A stretch of 64,000 nt of DNA from Verpa conica. Lineage: Eukaryota; Ascomycota; Pezizomycetes; Pezizales; Morchellaceae. The stretch spans positions 62,001 to 126,000 of the forward strand of contig JAUFSD010000016.1 of the NCBI GenBank assembly GCA_033030425.1, read 5' to 3'. A program made the position numbers and the translations under genes. Every line of letters begins with the position of its first letter. Position 1 is the stretch's first letter. Positions 30,594-43,914 of the stretch are shown one piece after another. The notes under the pieces are model-generated. The model was given only the letters and a program-made list of their open reading frames with translations, was not told the origin of the DNA and made no database searches.

Positions 30594-32696
30594 TCAAGAC
30601 CTTCCTACCCCCGACCTCAGACCCTCCTCATCCTCATCAACCGCGATCTTCGCAGCTGATGCATCCAGACTTTCCACAATAACCTCCTCGCCAAATATCG
30701 CATTAATCTCCTCCAACGACTTTCCCTTCGTCTCCGGAAAGAACGAAAATATCGTCACAGCCCCACACGCATTCGTAGCGATGAACACCGCATAATACTT
30801 CCACCCAATGTTCGCAAACGCAATCGGCGAGACCTGGTTGAATACGATATTGATAAGGACATTACACATGACCGAAAGTGAAGAACCCTGTGCGCGAATA
30901 GCTTGGTTCAGGATCTCTGGGACGTAGATGTAGTGAATGCTATTTAGGCCAAGGGAGAAACTATAGTGTGGTTTTTTTTTTTTGTAAGTGAGTTGTTGGA
31001 GTAGGGGGAGGGGGGAGGGGGGAGGGAGACTTACATGATGGAGAAGAGGAAGATGAAGGCGATGGCCCAGCCTTGTCCGATGCGGTTGGTTCCGGTTGCG
31101 AATGCGGCGGTCATGGCCATGATGAGTGACATGTCGATTGATAGCATGATGCTGGTGATCCATAGTGTTTTCTTACGGCCCCAGGTGTCAACGTACATTA
31201 GGCAGATGATCTGTTGGGTCTGTTAGTGGGTGAAAGGATGGCTTGTGGGGGAGGTGCTTACGTTGGCGAGAGGCCCGACCATCCCGTAGCAGCCGGCAAG
31301 AAGTGTAACCATATGTCCGGTGATACCGACTCCCTTGTATAGATCTGTCTGGTAGTCTGTGTTTGATCATTGTCAGTAATGTTCGTGTCACCAATAGTCA
31401 CTCTGGGGGAGATGTACAGTTGATAACATTGATTCCTAAAAAGCCCAAAATCAGTCAGTCACCTTGACCTGAGTTATTAGAAGAGAGAGTGCATACCACT
31501 CAACTGAGTAAAAACCTGGACTAGTATCGCCAAGACTAATCTCTTCCGGTAGCTTTTCTTCGTTACAAGCTCTTTGATACTTCTTACATTGACACTATTC
31601 TCGTACCGGATCTGCTCTCGCATTTGGTTGAACTCGGCACGGAGAAACGCTTCGTCTTGGTCGTTGCCATGAAGCCGCTTGAGGATAGTGAATGCTTCGT
31701 CGTCTCGCTCCTTTTCTAGGAGCCAACGCGGCGAAAATGGGAGCCACGATAAGCCTGCGAGGAGTATAACTGCCGGTAAACACTCTATAGAATGTGTTAG
31801 AGTGTTACTAGGAACCTTTATGGGATGTTGATGAGGGGCCTACGGATTGCTAATGGAAACCGCCACTTGAAATTCCCGTGTGCGTAACTACAACCAAACC
31901 CAATCCACTGAAATCAAGTTAGTCAGCACTATAATGCAATCTCTAAGATTCGTAAGAGGGGACTAACATTCGCTGATGCAAACCCAAACCCTACAAACTG
32001 GGCGTGAAGCCCGGTTACTAGACCTCGCTTCTTGGGCGGTGCGATCTCACTGTTATAGATCGGGATCGTCATATCTTAGTTTCTCAAACGAGAGTTAGCA
32101 CTTCTGAGTGGAAGTCGTCTTCATTGGTGTAGGAAGACACACTCATCATGCCTACCGCAAATCCTCCTAGGATCCTCCCAACAATCAACATTGAAACATT
32201 GACAGCTGCAGCTTGAATAATCCCTGCTATTAATGCAATCACAGCAGCAACCTGGATAGTCCGTTTGCGCCCTATATAGCAGAATGAGAATTGATCTAAT
32301 TAGAGGCTAAAGTAAAGAGGTGAATACCCCATGCGTCGGCAGACCATCCGGCCAGCAAGACACCGAAGAACGAACCGCCTCCGAAAGTTGATACAACTGC
32401 TCCTTTGAGTGATGCTACTAGATGTGAGATTTATGACTCTTTTAAAAGTACTAGGAATAATCTGGCTTACGGGTGAATGGTGCAAAATAGTCCAGGAAGG
32501 TGTCATGCGATATCGTTGTAGAAATAATACCTGAATCGATACCATAGAGAAGAGAGCCGACCTATGCCCAGGGTGGTTAGATGGTTGGTAATTATCAAAG
32601 GCTGTAAATTATAAGCTTAGGACTTACTGCGGCGAATGTAGAGCAGCCCCAAGTATACAAGTTTACAGTATCTCGACTGTGCAGTGACGGTGACAT
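30594..32696 (-). CDS. MFS sugar transporter (sugar porter family)
   Basis: Eleven exons are predicted on the minus strand: 32696-32628, 32561-32471, 32414-32328, 32271-32143, 32074-31968, 31907-31844, 31784-31497, 31435-31418, 31356-31262, 31210-31035 and 30960-30594. They give about 496 aa, and phases agree throughout. Sugar-porter landmarks are present: YGIDSG in helix 1, GRKRT after helix 2, GRILGGFAVG in helix 4, PIYNSEIAP, SPRWLLEKER, SGINVINYY in helix 7, and the terminal PETKGKSLEEI. It imports a hexose, pentose or oligosaccharide across the plasma membrane. It is divergent from the GH31 gene at 33634. Exon 8 is only 18 nt, and the exon 3 acceptor could also be 3 nt upstream. Confidence 0.88.
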
Positions 32697-33633
32697 TGTG
32701 GTAGAGCTACTTTGTTTCTAGATTGAATGCCTTGAGCGATCGGGAAATGAAATATGAGGCCGCACAACGTTTAAAACCCAACAGCTGAGCTGAAAGATCA
32801 GAGTATTAATTGTATAGCTATGATTCTAAATTTCTTGATATGAAAGCTGAGATATATCTAAAGGTCGCATGGGTAACGGTACTGGTATTAGTAGGTAGCT
32901 GCTACCATACAAATAGCTAGCTTTGCACTGGCGCGGGGAACCTGTGGGGTAATAGCGTGGGGAGCAGGGTGCCAGCAAGGATACACCCAAAAGCCGGGGT
33001 GAGAACTCAATCGTCATAAGTACCGGGTATCCGAGCATGTCTTCTTGCCTGAGGCCTGTATACATAGTACATAGACAAAGCTAGATACTCTACCGTAGAG
33101 ACTAAAGTAGCTATAACACCCAAAAGAGCCATCTGAGTACTGCGGGGTATTTCTGGCTGCAACAGACACTGGCAGCTGCCCGTCTTGGCACTCTCCTGGG
33201 CGAAAACCCAGGACTCGGTTATCGGCTCATATCCACGCGAGTCTCTTCTCCCGTTTATCCTTTTAACCTCCACTCCTCTTTCGACTTCAATGCATCTGCG
33301 TTAACGGGTTGTGATGGACGGTGGGAGGGCTGGTCCCAATGACCCCCACGTGCTGAGCTGAGGAGTGCCCCATTGGGACTGATCGAAGATCCTACAGAGA
33401 CGTTGAAAAAACTCCCGCTTCCCCGGAGCAGCATCACGTTCCACGAGTGATCTGCCGACCCCTCATTGAAGAGATTTAGAATTGGAATTGGGACCGTGCA
33501 CTGTAGTTGTTTCTACTTGAAATGTTTCAACGGGCTGCTCCAATTATGGAATATATAAGTCGCTAAGGCCTACATCTTTATCCCTGTGAATCAATTGCAC
33601 GTCTATAGCTTGATTCTCTGCGCTTCTATCATC
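32697..33633. promoter_or_regulatory. Divergent promoter region
   Basis: 0.94 kb between two divergently transcribed sugar-use genes. No gene is seen. It holds the CreA-type site cluster and a ccccacgtg box at 33346-33354. Confidence 0.6.
32933..32999. promoter_or_regulatory. Cluster of CreA/Cre1-type sites
   Basis: Four matches to the carbon-catabolite repressor consensus SYGGRG occur on one strand in 67 bp: gcgggg (32933), gtgggg (32944), gtgggg (32957) and ccgggg (32994). They lie about 240-300 bp upstream of the transporter ATG, in the region shared with the divergent GH31 gene. Glucose repression of both genes is an inference. Confidence 0.5.
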
Positions 33634-36411
33634 ATGGTCAAGTTCTCGAAGGGCATGTGGCATAACTCGCCAGATACTATAATCCGCTGGGCAACTGAAT
33701 CAGTCAAGGCAGAGGCTCGTCCAGAGTCCATCAGAACCGTTGCTGTAAGTTGACGCATTGATATCAGCATGGTTGACCAGGAATTGTTTTAACATCTCTT
33801 AGTCGTCACGTGCAATCAATCATAGAGGAGACACCCTAAATAATCCGACTCTTACAATTGAGCTCGAGTCACCTTCAGACGATATTCTTCTACTGAAGAG
33901 CTATCACTGGAAAGCACAGAAAAGTACTTCAATCGGTCCGTACTTTGAATTGTATCCAGATGGGGTTGTGAGTACTTCACATATGCATTGTAACGCCACT
34001 TGCAGACTAACATAGTGGGTTAGCCAAAAAGAGTCAACCCTGTCACGACCGAAAAGACAGAATCAGCCCTATCTCTTTCCACGGGAACTCTCAAGACCGA
34101 AATCAACACTCGTCCAAAGTCTTTCAACATTGATTTCCATGCAGGAAATAAACTACTGACAAAGCTGGGCTGGCGCTCAATCGGTTATATACAAAAGGAC
34201 ACAGATGCCCACCCAAACACGGAGCTGGTCAACCCGGATAAGGGAGAACGGTGGTTTACATATCAATTACAACTTGGTGTCGGTGAGAAGATTTATGGCC
34301 TTGGAGAAAGATTTGGCCCGTTTCTGAAGAACGGCCAGGTGAGCACATGCCCATCATTATCCGTATCAGACACATACTGATATTTAATCTAGTCAATTGA
34401 GATGTGGCACGAAGATGGTGGAACTTCCTCAGAGTTGGCCTACAAGAATATCCCCTTCTACCTTAGCTCTAATGGTTACGGAATCTTCATCCCATCGTCA
34501 GCTTTCATCTCCTATGAAGTCCAATCTGAGCGTACTACCCGTGTCAATATTGCGCTCCCGGGAGAAGCTCTCTCAATGTACCTGATCTACGGACCATCAC
34601 CGAAGGATATCCTCAACAAGTACACGCTCCTCACTGGTCGTCCAGCGCTTGTCCCAGCGTGGACATTTGGCCTTTGGCTGAGTACTAGCTTCACAACAAA
34701 CTATGATGAGAAAACGGTTGATGCTTTCTTGGACGGGATGAAGAAAAGGGATATTCCAACGGGTGTTTTCCATTATGATTGTTTCTGGATGAGGGGGTTT
34801 CATTGGTGCGATTTCGAGTTTGATCCTGAGTACTTTCCGGATCCGAAAGCGCAGCTTACGAGTCTCAAAAAGAGAGGCATCAAGGTATATATATCTTTTG
34901 ATTTTTGGGGGAGTTACGTTTGCTTAAATAATATTGGTTAGGTTTGTGTCTGGATTAATTCCTACATTGCTCAAGAAAGCAAGATCTTCGATGAGGGTGT
35001 TAAAGGTGGGTACTTTGTTAAGAGACCTGATGGTGGTGTTTGGCAGTACGATGCCTGGGTAAGTTACACCCCCGGAATTCTCACTCATAAATCTTACTAA
35101 TAATGATATTAGCAAGCTGGAATGGCCTTCGTGGACTTCACAAACCCAGACGCGTGCAAATGGTACCAAAGCAAGCTCGCAGACTTGGTAGATCTTGGAG
35201 TTGATGTCTTCAAGGTTTGTTAGACCCTTTTGGGCAATAGAATTTTAAACTGATACGGACTACCAGACGGATTTTGGCGAACGTATTCCAACTGGCAATG
35301 TTGTTTACTTCGACGGCTCTGATCCCGAAAGGATGCACAATTACTACACATTTTTGTATAACAAGGTGACTTTCGAAGTTCTCGAGAAGAAGCTTGGGAA
35401 GAACAGTGCAACGTTATTCGCACGGTCTGCTACTGCAGGTGGTCAGCGCTTCCCGGTTCACTGGGGAGGTGATCCCATGTCAACCTTCGAGGCCATGGCT
35501 GAGACGTTGAGAGGCGGTCTTAGTCTGGGATTATCAGGTTTTGGCTACTGGGCACATGATATTGGTGGTTTTGAGGGCAAGCCAGAGCCAGGACTCTTTA
35601 AGAGATGGATTGCCTTTGGCTCATTGTCTAGTCACACTCGACTACATGGCAGCGGAAGCTTCAGGGTGAGTAATACTCAACCTTTTACTCATAAAAATCA
35701 GGGAAAGGTACTAATTATAACCCCGGAATGTAGGCTCCTTGGCTCCTAGATGAATCGGGAGAAGCCGACAAAGTCTTAAAGCATTTTGTCAACTTCAAAC
35801 TCACCCTTCTGCCTTACCTCTACGAGGCAGCCATCAACGCACACAAACTTGGCCACCCCATGATGCGCCCACTTTTCGCCGAGTTCCCCGAGGACCCGAT
35901 TACATGGCACCTCGATACTCAATACATGCTTGGCGAGAATCTCCTCATTGCCCCTGTCTTTAACAACGAAGGCGATGTCGAGTACTATATTCCTAAGGGC
36001 AAATGGTATGGTCTCCTCGACGGGAAGTTTCGAGAAGGTCCGGGATATGTCACAGAGAAACATGATTACTACTCTCTACCGGTTCTGTTACGGCCTGGCT
36101 CGGCGGTAGTCGTTGGCGCAAACAATGAGGTTGCTCATTATGATTGGACTGATAATATTAAACTGATCGTCAATCCAGTTGATGGGATGGACATCAAAAT
36201 CGATATTCCGGATTATGAGAAGGCTGGAGAGATTAAGACACAGCTTAGTGTAAAGTCCACGGGTAGTGGTCTGAAGCTTGATGTTGTCAGCGGAAGTTTG
36301 GGTGGAGCCTGGAAGGTGGCTGTGCCGGGGAAGACTATCAAGCAGTCGGGAGGCGGAGAGTTTTCAGTTGCTGCTGAGAAAACTACTTCTATCAGCCTAG
36401 ATTATGTCTAG
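33634..36411 (+). CDS. GH31 alpha-xylosidase, YicI-type
   Basis: Eight exons are predicted (33634-33744, 33803-33967, 34024-34338, 34393-34884, 34942-35058, 35113-35214, 35267-35665, 35734-36411), giving 792 aa, close to bacterial YicI (772). Landmarks: VYGLGERF-type IYGLGERFG, AYKNIPFY, GLWLSTSFTTNYDE, FHYDCFWM, the nucleophile Asp in KTDFGERIP (about residue 436) and the acid/base Asp in HWGGD (about residue 503). There is no signal peptide, so it acts inside the cell. YicI-type enzymes release alpha-xylose from isoprimeverose and xyloglucan oligosaccharides. It is paired with the divergent transporter. Confidence 0.92.
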
Positions 36412-36927
36412 TTCCTGTAGTCATACTGCAATTATTATCAGAGTGTGATAATATATGAAGTAGCGTTTTCTGGTTCCCATGGAGAATTCACACTGAATTT
36501 ACATGAGAAAATACATAGAAAATTCAAAACCCGTAGTTTTATAGCAAAATATAGAACATAGAAGTTGAGCAACCGCTAATGTTGGCTGACTACTTAGGGT
36601 CACTTTATATCACTCGATACTATACCCTTAATACTACTCATATGATCATTTGTGCAGATACCAATTTGTACCAAACCCACAAAACCCATACACTTTTAAG
36701 AGTGAATCTTTACTACCAATCGGAGTTTGTTGAACATTATGAGTTTATGTATGTTTAGCAAGTATCCGCCATGCGCCGCGGAGTTGGCCTTCTGACGTCT
36801 GGACATTTATGCACCATTGAGGCGTATTCTATTTATGGTAATAACATCATTGTACTACTATAATCAATGCGCGATAGTCTCTAGATATATGATTCTCCTC
36901 TATTGCCCACACCGTCCTCTTCCGTCC
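36412..36927. other. Convergent intergenic region
   Basis: No gene is seen between the GH31 gene and the phosphatase, whose 3' ends face each other. It presumably holds both polyadenylation regions. Confidence 0.5.
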
Positions 36928-38160
36928 TCATGCTTTCAAATTATTGACCAACCTCTCCCTCGCATCGCTCCCAATCCCAATCCAATCTAGATATCCTTCA
37001 ACGCCACCCCACCTCTCTTCTAAGAACGCCTTCACATCTTCAACAAGCCCCTCTGGTGTCATCGCATAATTCTCGTCTAGTCCAATCTCTTCGATCTCTA
37101 CTAGCATCTGTTTCCTAACTGGTGCAAGTCCTTCCCACGAGGCCATATAGTCATACTTAATTGCATGCACGGGTGCGTCGATGAGGAGTAAAGATAGGAT
37201 ACAGAGGAGCCCAGTACGGTCTTTACCTTGTGTGCAGTGAAGGAGGACTGGATAAGAGCTACTGTCTGATAGAACCTCAAGACTCTATGCTAAATATCAG
37301 CCATTGTTCCCCTAGCCAATAAGAGGACTAGGAAGACTAATACCTCCCGTATCTCCTCCCCGCAAAACTCAAGCGAGTCATAACACATCCCGACCAATCC
37401 CATTTTCTTTAGAACTTTACTTCCTAAGATTGCAATAGCCGCCATCCGGTACTGAAATATCATCAATACAAAGAACTTTCTATCACCCGCCCAACAACAC
37501 AGATCAGCTCTCTCCCCCTTCATGTCTGTCTGGGAGAGGCCAACATCAAATCCCACCATCCTAGCTTCCGCAGCAATGAGAGTTCAAGTCTACGACTGAC
37601 AAAGTTAACGCGAACTGTACGAAGGCCCGAGACAGAGAGCGGATCAGTGCCAGTCGTGACTTCAACTGCAGCTCCATAGCGGTTCACGAGGGCGAGTCGT
37701 TGAGACTGTTTTATGTGCTCCGATCTGTGTGGGAAGTCGTGTTAGTTGTGGGCAAAATGGAATAGGTATAGCGGGTGCCCAGACTTTGTCCTTAAGTCGA
37801 TAACAGTCTTTATACCAAAGTCTTGGACCAGCCTGCGGCGGTCTTCGGAGGTCGCATCGTCTGGGTGCAAGAGAGAGAACCATATCATATCAGAAGAGGA
37901 TCAATTTTTACTCGGTGATATGACACTATCCTCACCTAGGCGACCAGAGCGATAGAGCATTTTCTCTCTCACAACCCTTCAAGGTTTCGCTGTCAGCCAG
38001 CCTGCAACAATCCACAAGTAGAGATATACCCTACGTACCTCCCTCCGCCGACATCCGAGACCAGGTTATTGACAGTCTCTCCAACATCGCGGAAGTTGTA
38101 AACACGCTCGAAAGCCGGCTCCTCGTTCCTGGATAAACCCGTAGTGTCCTGATCCATCAT
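36928..38160 (-). CDS. Tyrosine phosphatase family protein (PF13350 type)
   Basis: Six exons are predicted on the minus strand (38160-38039, 37976-37936, 37860-37785, 37724-37545, 37479-37344, 37284-36928), giving 303 aa. The order fits this phosphatase family: FNFRDVG-type VYNFRDVGE, LYRSGRL, FGIKTVIDLRTKSEH, a hydrophobic stretch with YRMAAIAILG, and the P-loop LLHCTQGKDRTG with catalytic Cys near residue 202. It should dephosphorylate phospho-Tyr/Ser or phosphoinositide substrates in the cytoplasm. The intron after exon 3 has a weak gtctgg donor. A second ATG lies 3 nt downstream of the chosen start. Confidence 0.85.
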
Positions 38161-41123
38161 TCCGGTCGTAAGTGTTCCTGCGTGACTTCTGAGGTGATGT
38201 TGAAAGTCGGACCTGGGGATCCTTGGCACTCACGTATGATGTTCCCTCACCCCCCCTTTCCTCCCCTTCCCATTCCCCCCCCCAATCAGCCGATGATCTC
38301 CGGCTTAGATGATATATATTCGAATCTATCTGACGAATAATCATAAATCAACGCGGAGATACGACCGCCGTCGGGAGTACCGGTTCATATTCCGAAGTAT
38401 GTACATCTTTTTTTCTCTCTCTTTGATCGTGTGTGCTGGCGAACTCCGACATCTAGAATCTAAAATTCCCCCCTCTCCCCCCCTCCCCCGTATACAGTCT
38501 ACACTTTTTTTGCACGTTATTAGCTATGCCTGATAATGACATAAATAAATTCACATTTCACTTTGGTGCTTGGAATAGATTCACATAGGAGTATTGGTAG
38601 CGTTTTGACTCTTTTGCCTCCCTCGATCCCCGTGGGGACCCGCTTCAAGATGCTCTTGATAAAAAAGGTCGAGTAAAAAAGAAGAAAAAAAGCCCCCACA
38701 AGTACATCTGCACGCAGACCGGTAGGTATGGGCGATCTCGGGTCCCTGGGTACGTACTCTATAAGTCCCACCCAACGAGCGTTTTTAATCTCAAGGCAGC
38801 GCAGTGCAGTGGTGCAGCTGTGCATACTGTCCCCAAGTTACCGAACCAACCATTGATCTGATAACTGCTCACGTTACCTTCCAACTACTGGTCATGCGAC
38901 AGCAGTCCCCAGAAGAACTACTGGAAGATGGGGGAGCTGTAAAGGATAATGAGATGGAGGAGGAGGGGAAAACAGAGGGCCGGATCTTGGGCTACCCTGG
39001 TCTCTGGGGTCTGAGGCATAATAAGAACAAAGCCTTCTTCTAAATACGTTCACATGGATGATTATGGTGATTCTTGTTACTGTAAGATGATGAAAGTACA
39101 TGGCAGAATACTCGAGTCTCGCCCCCCCTCCCCCCTTTTCATAGGGCACTCTAGACCTTGGAGATCTAAAAACGGTCCAGCCAGGAAAGAAAAGAATGAA
39201 AAAAAAGAAAAGAAAAAAAGATGACTGTCAGATCCGGTTTTCGGCCTAAGGGCGTTCGTGCAGATATTCAAGACATCGACATGTGTCTGGTCGGCTTTTC
39301 CGTTAGGACCACGTTATTCAAACTTTTCCCACAAAACGCAAGCCTGCAGAATCTGGACTGGATTTTTATTCGTATTGAGACCCTTTTTTTTTTTTTTTTT
39401 ACCCTAGACACAGAAGAGGGGAGAACTTAGTCAAGTGAGTGAACCTCCCTCTAACCGATGCACCTTGGGAACACCGAGGTGAAACATTGCTCCAAGGCGT
39501 AAAGCACTTGAGCGGTTGTTGGTTGGTTGGTGAGTGGTATGCGATATGAGGGGAAAGTAGTATAGCTAACACGAGTAAGCATTATCATACCCCATCCTTC
39601 ACACTGCTGAGGCGCCCCCAACGACTCTTGTCTACACCTGTCGCAGCCTGTGATGACCCTGCAAAGTCTTTTGCAAATTAGTTGAGTTTGGGTGTTTGTT
39701 ATTACGCCAGCTCCACCGGGAGTTGGATTCATTGTGCGAGCAAGGGCTCCGCGTACATATCTGCGCAAGTGCTAATGGTGACGGGATCAGCCGGCAGGAA
39801 GTGCGCGATTCAGATGAGTTCAGACATAGCGTAATGGCTATCTATCACGGTGCAATAGTTGCCCCCTTGAATACCTGTTCCGATTCCCGTGCACTAAAGG
39901 AAACGCAAGTAATGATTTGCAGCCTTCCGTGATCGCTGTCATAGATCAGTGATCATATAGCTAGAGATTTAATAGCGTTCGCACGTTATTAATTATATAT
40001 GGTTGCTTTGTTTCATCCGATGTCTTGAGCTCACGCACTTTTGAGTTGTGACAGGTGCAAGCGCCGGAGAGAATATTCCATGTCAAAAAAAAAAAAAACT
40101 ATAGTAGAGTCGGATATCAGCGCTTCTGCAAATGACGGCGACAAAGATCACGGGTTTTCGTCTGATAATCTGATGCGTTGGGAAGCGGGGGGAAGAACTT
40201 AAGCAAGATTCTTCTTCTCGTGATGGATTGTTTTTTAGGGGGGGGTCTGGACAGGGTCTCCAATGGACTGCCGAACCGGGCGCTTAGAATATTTCTTTTC
40301 GCAAAAAGGGTTAAGCCTATATCGCAATAAGGGATTGCCGCTATTCCAATCACTCAGCTCGATTCATAGCCTGCTTCTTCGAAACCCAGGCTTGGGAGCG
40401 ATGGCCAAAGCTTGCTAAGATGTGGACCTGCACGAAATACGGAAGGGCTACCAATTCGAGACATGCCGATGTCCGAATGCGTACACCTTACTGGGGAGGG
40501 TCCACTGAAGAATAGTGGAGTTTTGGACAGTAATTGGTCCGTCACTTTATTTGTGCACATCACGGGCAAGGAAACACACCCCGATCGGTTAGAAGGACTG
40601 CTATTCGTTGCCTTTTTCGAATATTCAGTGCGGAATCCGCAAAAAGGGCAAATGTTGGTGGCCGAAATTGAGTCCTGACCACTCACCGCCCTTAGCCTGT
40701 TGGAACCACGCAGGGGTAATTCGCTTACCCCCGTCAAGCTTCTCGCTTGGGTTTCTTCTTATAATTTTTACGAAGTAGGTAGGGGTGTGGGAAGTTGGGA
40801 CCATAGGCTGCAGTAAACACACTGCATGCATGGGCGGGGGGGGAGTGAGGGAAGGGTACCACACTCATTGCACGCTCTAAGCAACTACAGGCACTGGGCG
40901 GAAGGGTTGCAGACAATATGATAAGAGGAGCCGGTATGCCCCCGTCGCCTGTGGTACCGGCCCTTCAACCTATTTGCTTGAAGGTGTATGTGAAGGAGCA
41001 ACTCGAAAGGAAATGCTCTAAGGAGCCTCGGCCCTGACATCACCAAGATCAACCTGACCGATTAACGATATATATCCCGAACGCTGGGCCTGCCTTCTGG
41101 ATCACCAAAAGAATTTTTAAAAA
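38161..41123. other. Long intergenic region with low-complexity tracts
   Basis: No gene could be supported in 3 kb. C-rich runs (38260-38285, 38466-38490), purine tracts (39185-39220), an 18-nt T run near 39385 and an A run near 40087 occur. The 127-codon minus frame at 40354-40737 has no recognised motif. It includes the promoter of the ferric reductase. Confidence 0.45.
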
Positions 41124-43353
41124 ATGGCCACCCTACCACTGGCGCAGGGAGATGTCCTGAACCCGAACTTGTACAACAACTCGGATATCGAGGTACAGTT
41201 CTACCAACGCCGGAAAGCGCTACCATGGGTGAAAGCAGGGCAACATGCTCTTGCGTGGGTATATTTTGCAGGAGCAGTCATTATCTTGTTTGGGTTGCTT
41301 AACCTTCACGACGTTCTCCTGGACCGCCGGCGGCTAGGGTATACACTGGCGAGGAACAACAAACACAATCAGTACATGCTATCACGGGAACGATCGTTTT
41401 TTGATAGGACTCTATTACATCTGAGGTCTTTTGGGTATACTCGGAGCTCATGGAAGAGGATTGGGACAACGAGCTTTGGTTTGGGACTCCTCATACTGCT
41501 TGGGTTCGCATACCCAACTTTATATGTCTTCACACAACACCCATATTACGAGATAGAGCCGAGGTTTGGACCGCCGCCACTAGCTGGGAGAGGTGGAATG
41601 ACTGCGCTTGCAATGACGCCTTTCGTCTTGATGCTTGGAATGAAGGCGAATTTCATTAGTTGGTTGACGGGTGTTGGACATGAAAAATTGAATGTCCTGC
41701 ATCGATGGCTAGGCTTCTTTATGGGCTTTTTCAGTCTCGTGCATACCATTCCGTTTATTATTGAGCCAATTAAGCAGGGAGGAGTGGCAAGATTAAGGGA
41801 GCTATTCATGAATCATATTGAATATTGGAATGGTCTTGGTGCACTTATTTGCCTCCTCTGGTTGTGCTTCGGCTCTTTGCCATTCATGAGGTATGTTCTT
41901 TATGGGGTTGTCATTTGTGTTAATGTCACTAATCGGTTGTAATGTAGGGCATGGTGTTATGAATTTTTTGTCCACCTGCATATTATCTGCGGAGTTGGTT
42001 ATGTTGCGTTACTGTTTTGGCACTGTGGAAATATGCTAACATCGGTTTGTATACCCTCATTTATTTGCTCTATTAAACATTGCTGACATTTTATAGTGGC
42101 ACTTCCTATACGCAACACTCGCTATCTGGTTTTCACACTTGGCATACCGTGTTATATACCGGACAAACTGGTTTAACTCACGCAGGTTCCGTGGCGATAT
42201 GGCTCATTTCACTGCTCTCACAAATGATGGCGTTAAGGTCACAATTCCTACAAAGATGCGTTGGCAGGCTGGCCAACACGTCTTCCTTCGCATTCCAGGG
42301 GTTTCAATATTTGATAATCATCCATTCACTGTGGCATCGGTTATGCAGGATGAAGCTGGCAAGGACTTTGAGTATAATGATCTAGTACTCGTCTTCAAGC
42401 CGCATAAGGGCTTCACCAGAAAGGTGTTTGATATCTCAAGGAACAGGCCGGACGCTACCTACAGGGCATATTTAGATGGACCTTATGGAGGCCTGAGCAG
42501 GAAGCTAGAGGCGTTCGAGACGGTGCTCATGATTGCTGGTGGCTCGGGGATTACACCTATCGTTGCACATCTACAACAGTTGGTACAAAAGATTCGAAGG
42601 GGGGAGGCGTTAACGAAGGATATTCGTATCGTGTGGACGGTCAAACACTTTGGTAAGTACAAACAAGGCAATGATCATGGGACCAATTCCTAACATGAGT
42701 AATCAGAATCACTCGAATGGTTCAAGGATGAGATCTCCGCCGCCGCCCGCGCCCTTCCTCGAAACATGCTCCTTTGCCAATATTATGCGACCGAGGAAAC
42801 CCCCGTTGAGCTTCCGAAACACGCCATCTCGGCTACTCGTGAATGGCCACAAACTCCTAGCACCCCTACATTCCGCCGACCCCCTCCAGCTCTGGTTCGT
42901 CCAGTATCGACTGAGGTGGATGATGAGTTCGATAGGGAGTTTGGTATCCATATGATGGAGAAGGAGGTACGGGGTAGTAACTTGGGCGGCTTGAGCCCAA
43001 GTGAGTCAAGCCCCGGTGGGTTGAGCCCCGGTGTATTTGAGTTTCCAAGACCAACCACACCAGTTCCACCATTGGGAGATGAGGTACTCTTGGAATTTGG
43101 CAGACCACCATTGAGAGATGGGTTGAGGCCTTGGTCGGAAACCTTTGGGAAGCGGACTTGCATCTATGGTAATTACCCCTTTATTTCTTCTCTCGCTTGT
43201 CTTACAAAAACATATACTAACATATATACAGTATGCGGACCAGAAGGAATGAAAGTCGACGTTGCCAACGCAGTGGCAAAAATGCAGCCGGACATCTGGG
43301 CGTGCGAAGAACGAGAGGAAGTTTATCTACACTCAGAAACGTTCGGATGGTAA
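41124..43353 (+). CDS. FRE-type ferric/cupric reductase
   Basis: Five exons are predicted (41124-41890, 41948-42044, 42097-42652, 42707-43168, 43232-43353), giving 667 aa. The N-terminal membrane domain has several helices and paired His residues for two haems (LHRWLGF with VHTIPF, and FFVHLHII with LLFWH). The cytoplasmic domain has the FAD motif HPFTVAS (about residue 363), the NADPH motif GGSGITP (about 437), and the terminal CGPEG and FGW. It moves electrons from NADPH across the plasma membrane to reduce Fe3+ or Cu2+ before uptake. A Ser/Pro-rich insert (LSPSESSPGG...) of about 90 residues lies between the NADPH motif and CGPEG. Confidence 0.92.
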
Positions 43354-43914
43354 ATTCGCTATACCATTTCCCGTCAACCACAACCGTTCAGTATTATACC
43401 CTCATAGACACATAAACAATAGATGAATCAACACCTCACACTTACATCTAGCTATACGAATACGTTCTTTATCTACCTTTTCTTTTCTTTTCTTTCTTTC
43501 TACTCCTTTTATTTTCGTTTTTGGGATTTCTTTTTCGGGGCGCGAGGCTAGATACGGTACGAAAATCGTGGAGCGATACGGACTTATCTCGGGTGTGTTT
43601 TGTATTGTAGGCTTGTAATATTTTTTTGTTTTGTTTATGATTGTGATTAGCGGCAATTGATACCCCTACCTGGACATATCATCTAACTCTTGTATAAAAT
43701 TGATTGTAACTATATTACTGTATTAAATTTTGGGGGATGCAATCCTTGTACATTTAATTAACGCCTTTTATTATTATCTATTATTCTCTTACTTATCGAG
43801 TACTGGTACTTACAAGGAAAAGCGGAAGAGTTACTATCTCGGGTTGCTAATCTACCAGTTAGTTTGTATAACAAAGCAGCTTTACCTTATCAATCCACAA
43901 AAACCCATGAGTAA

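Noticed and set aside
40354..40737. 127-codon minus-strand ORF containing CPFCGF
   Set aside because: A single C-x2-C pair without further zinc ligands and an overlapping plus frame; not enough to call a gene.
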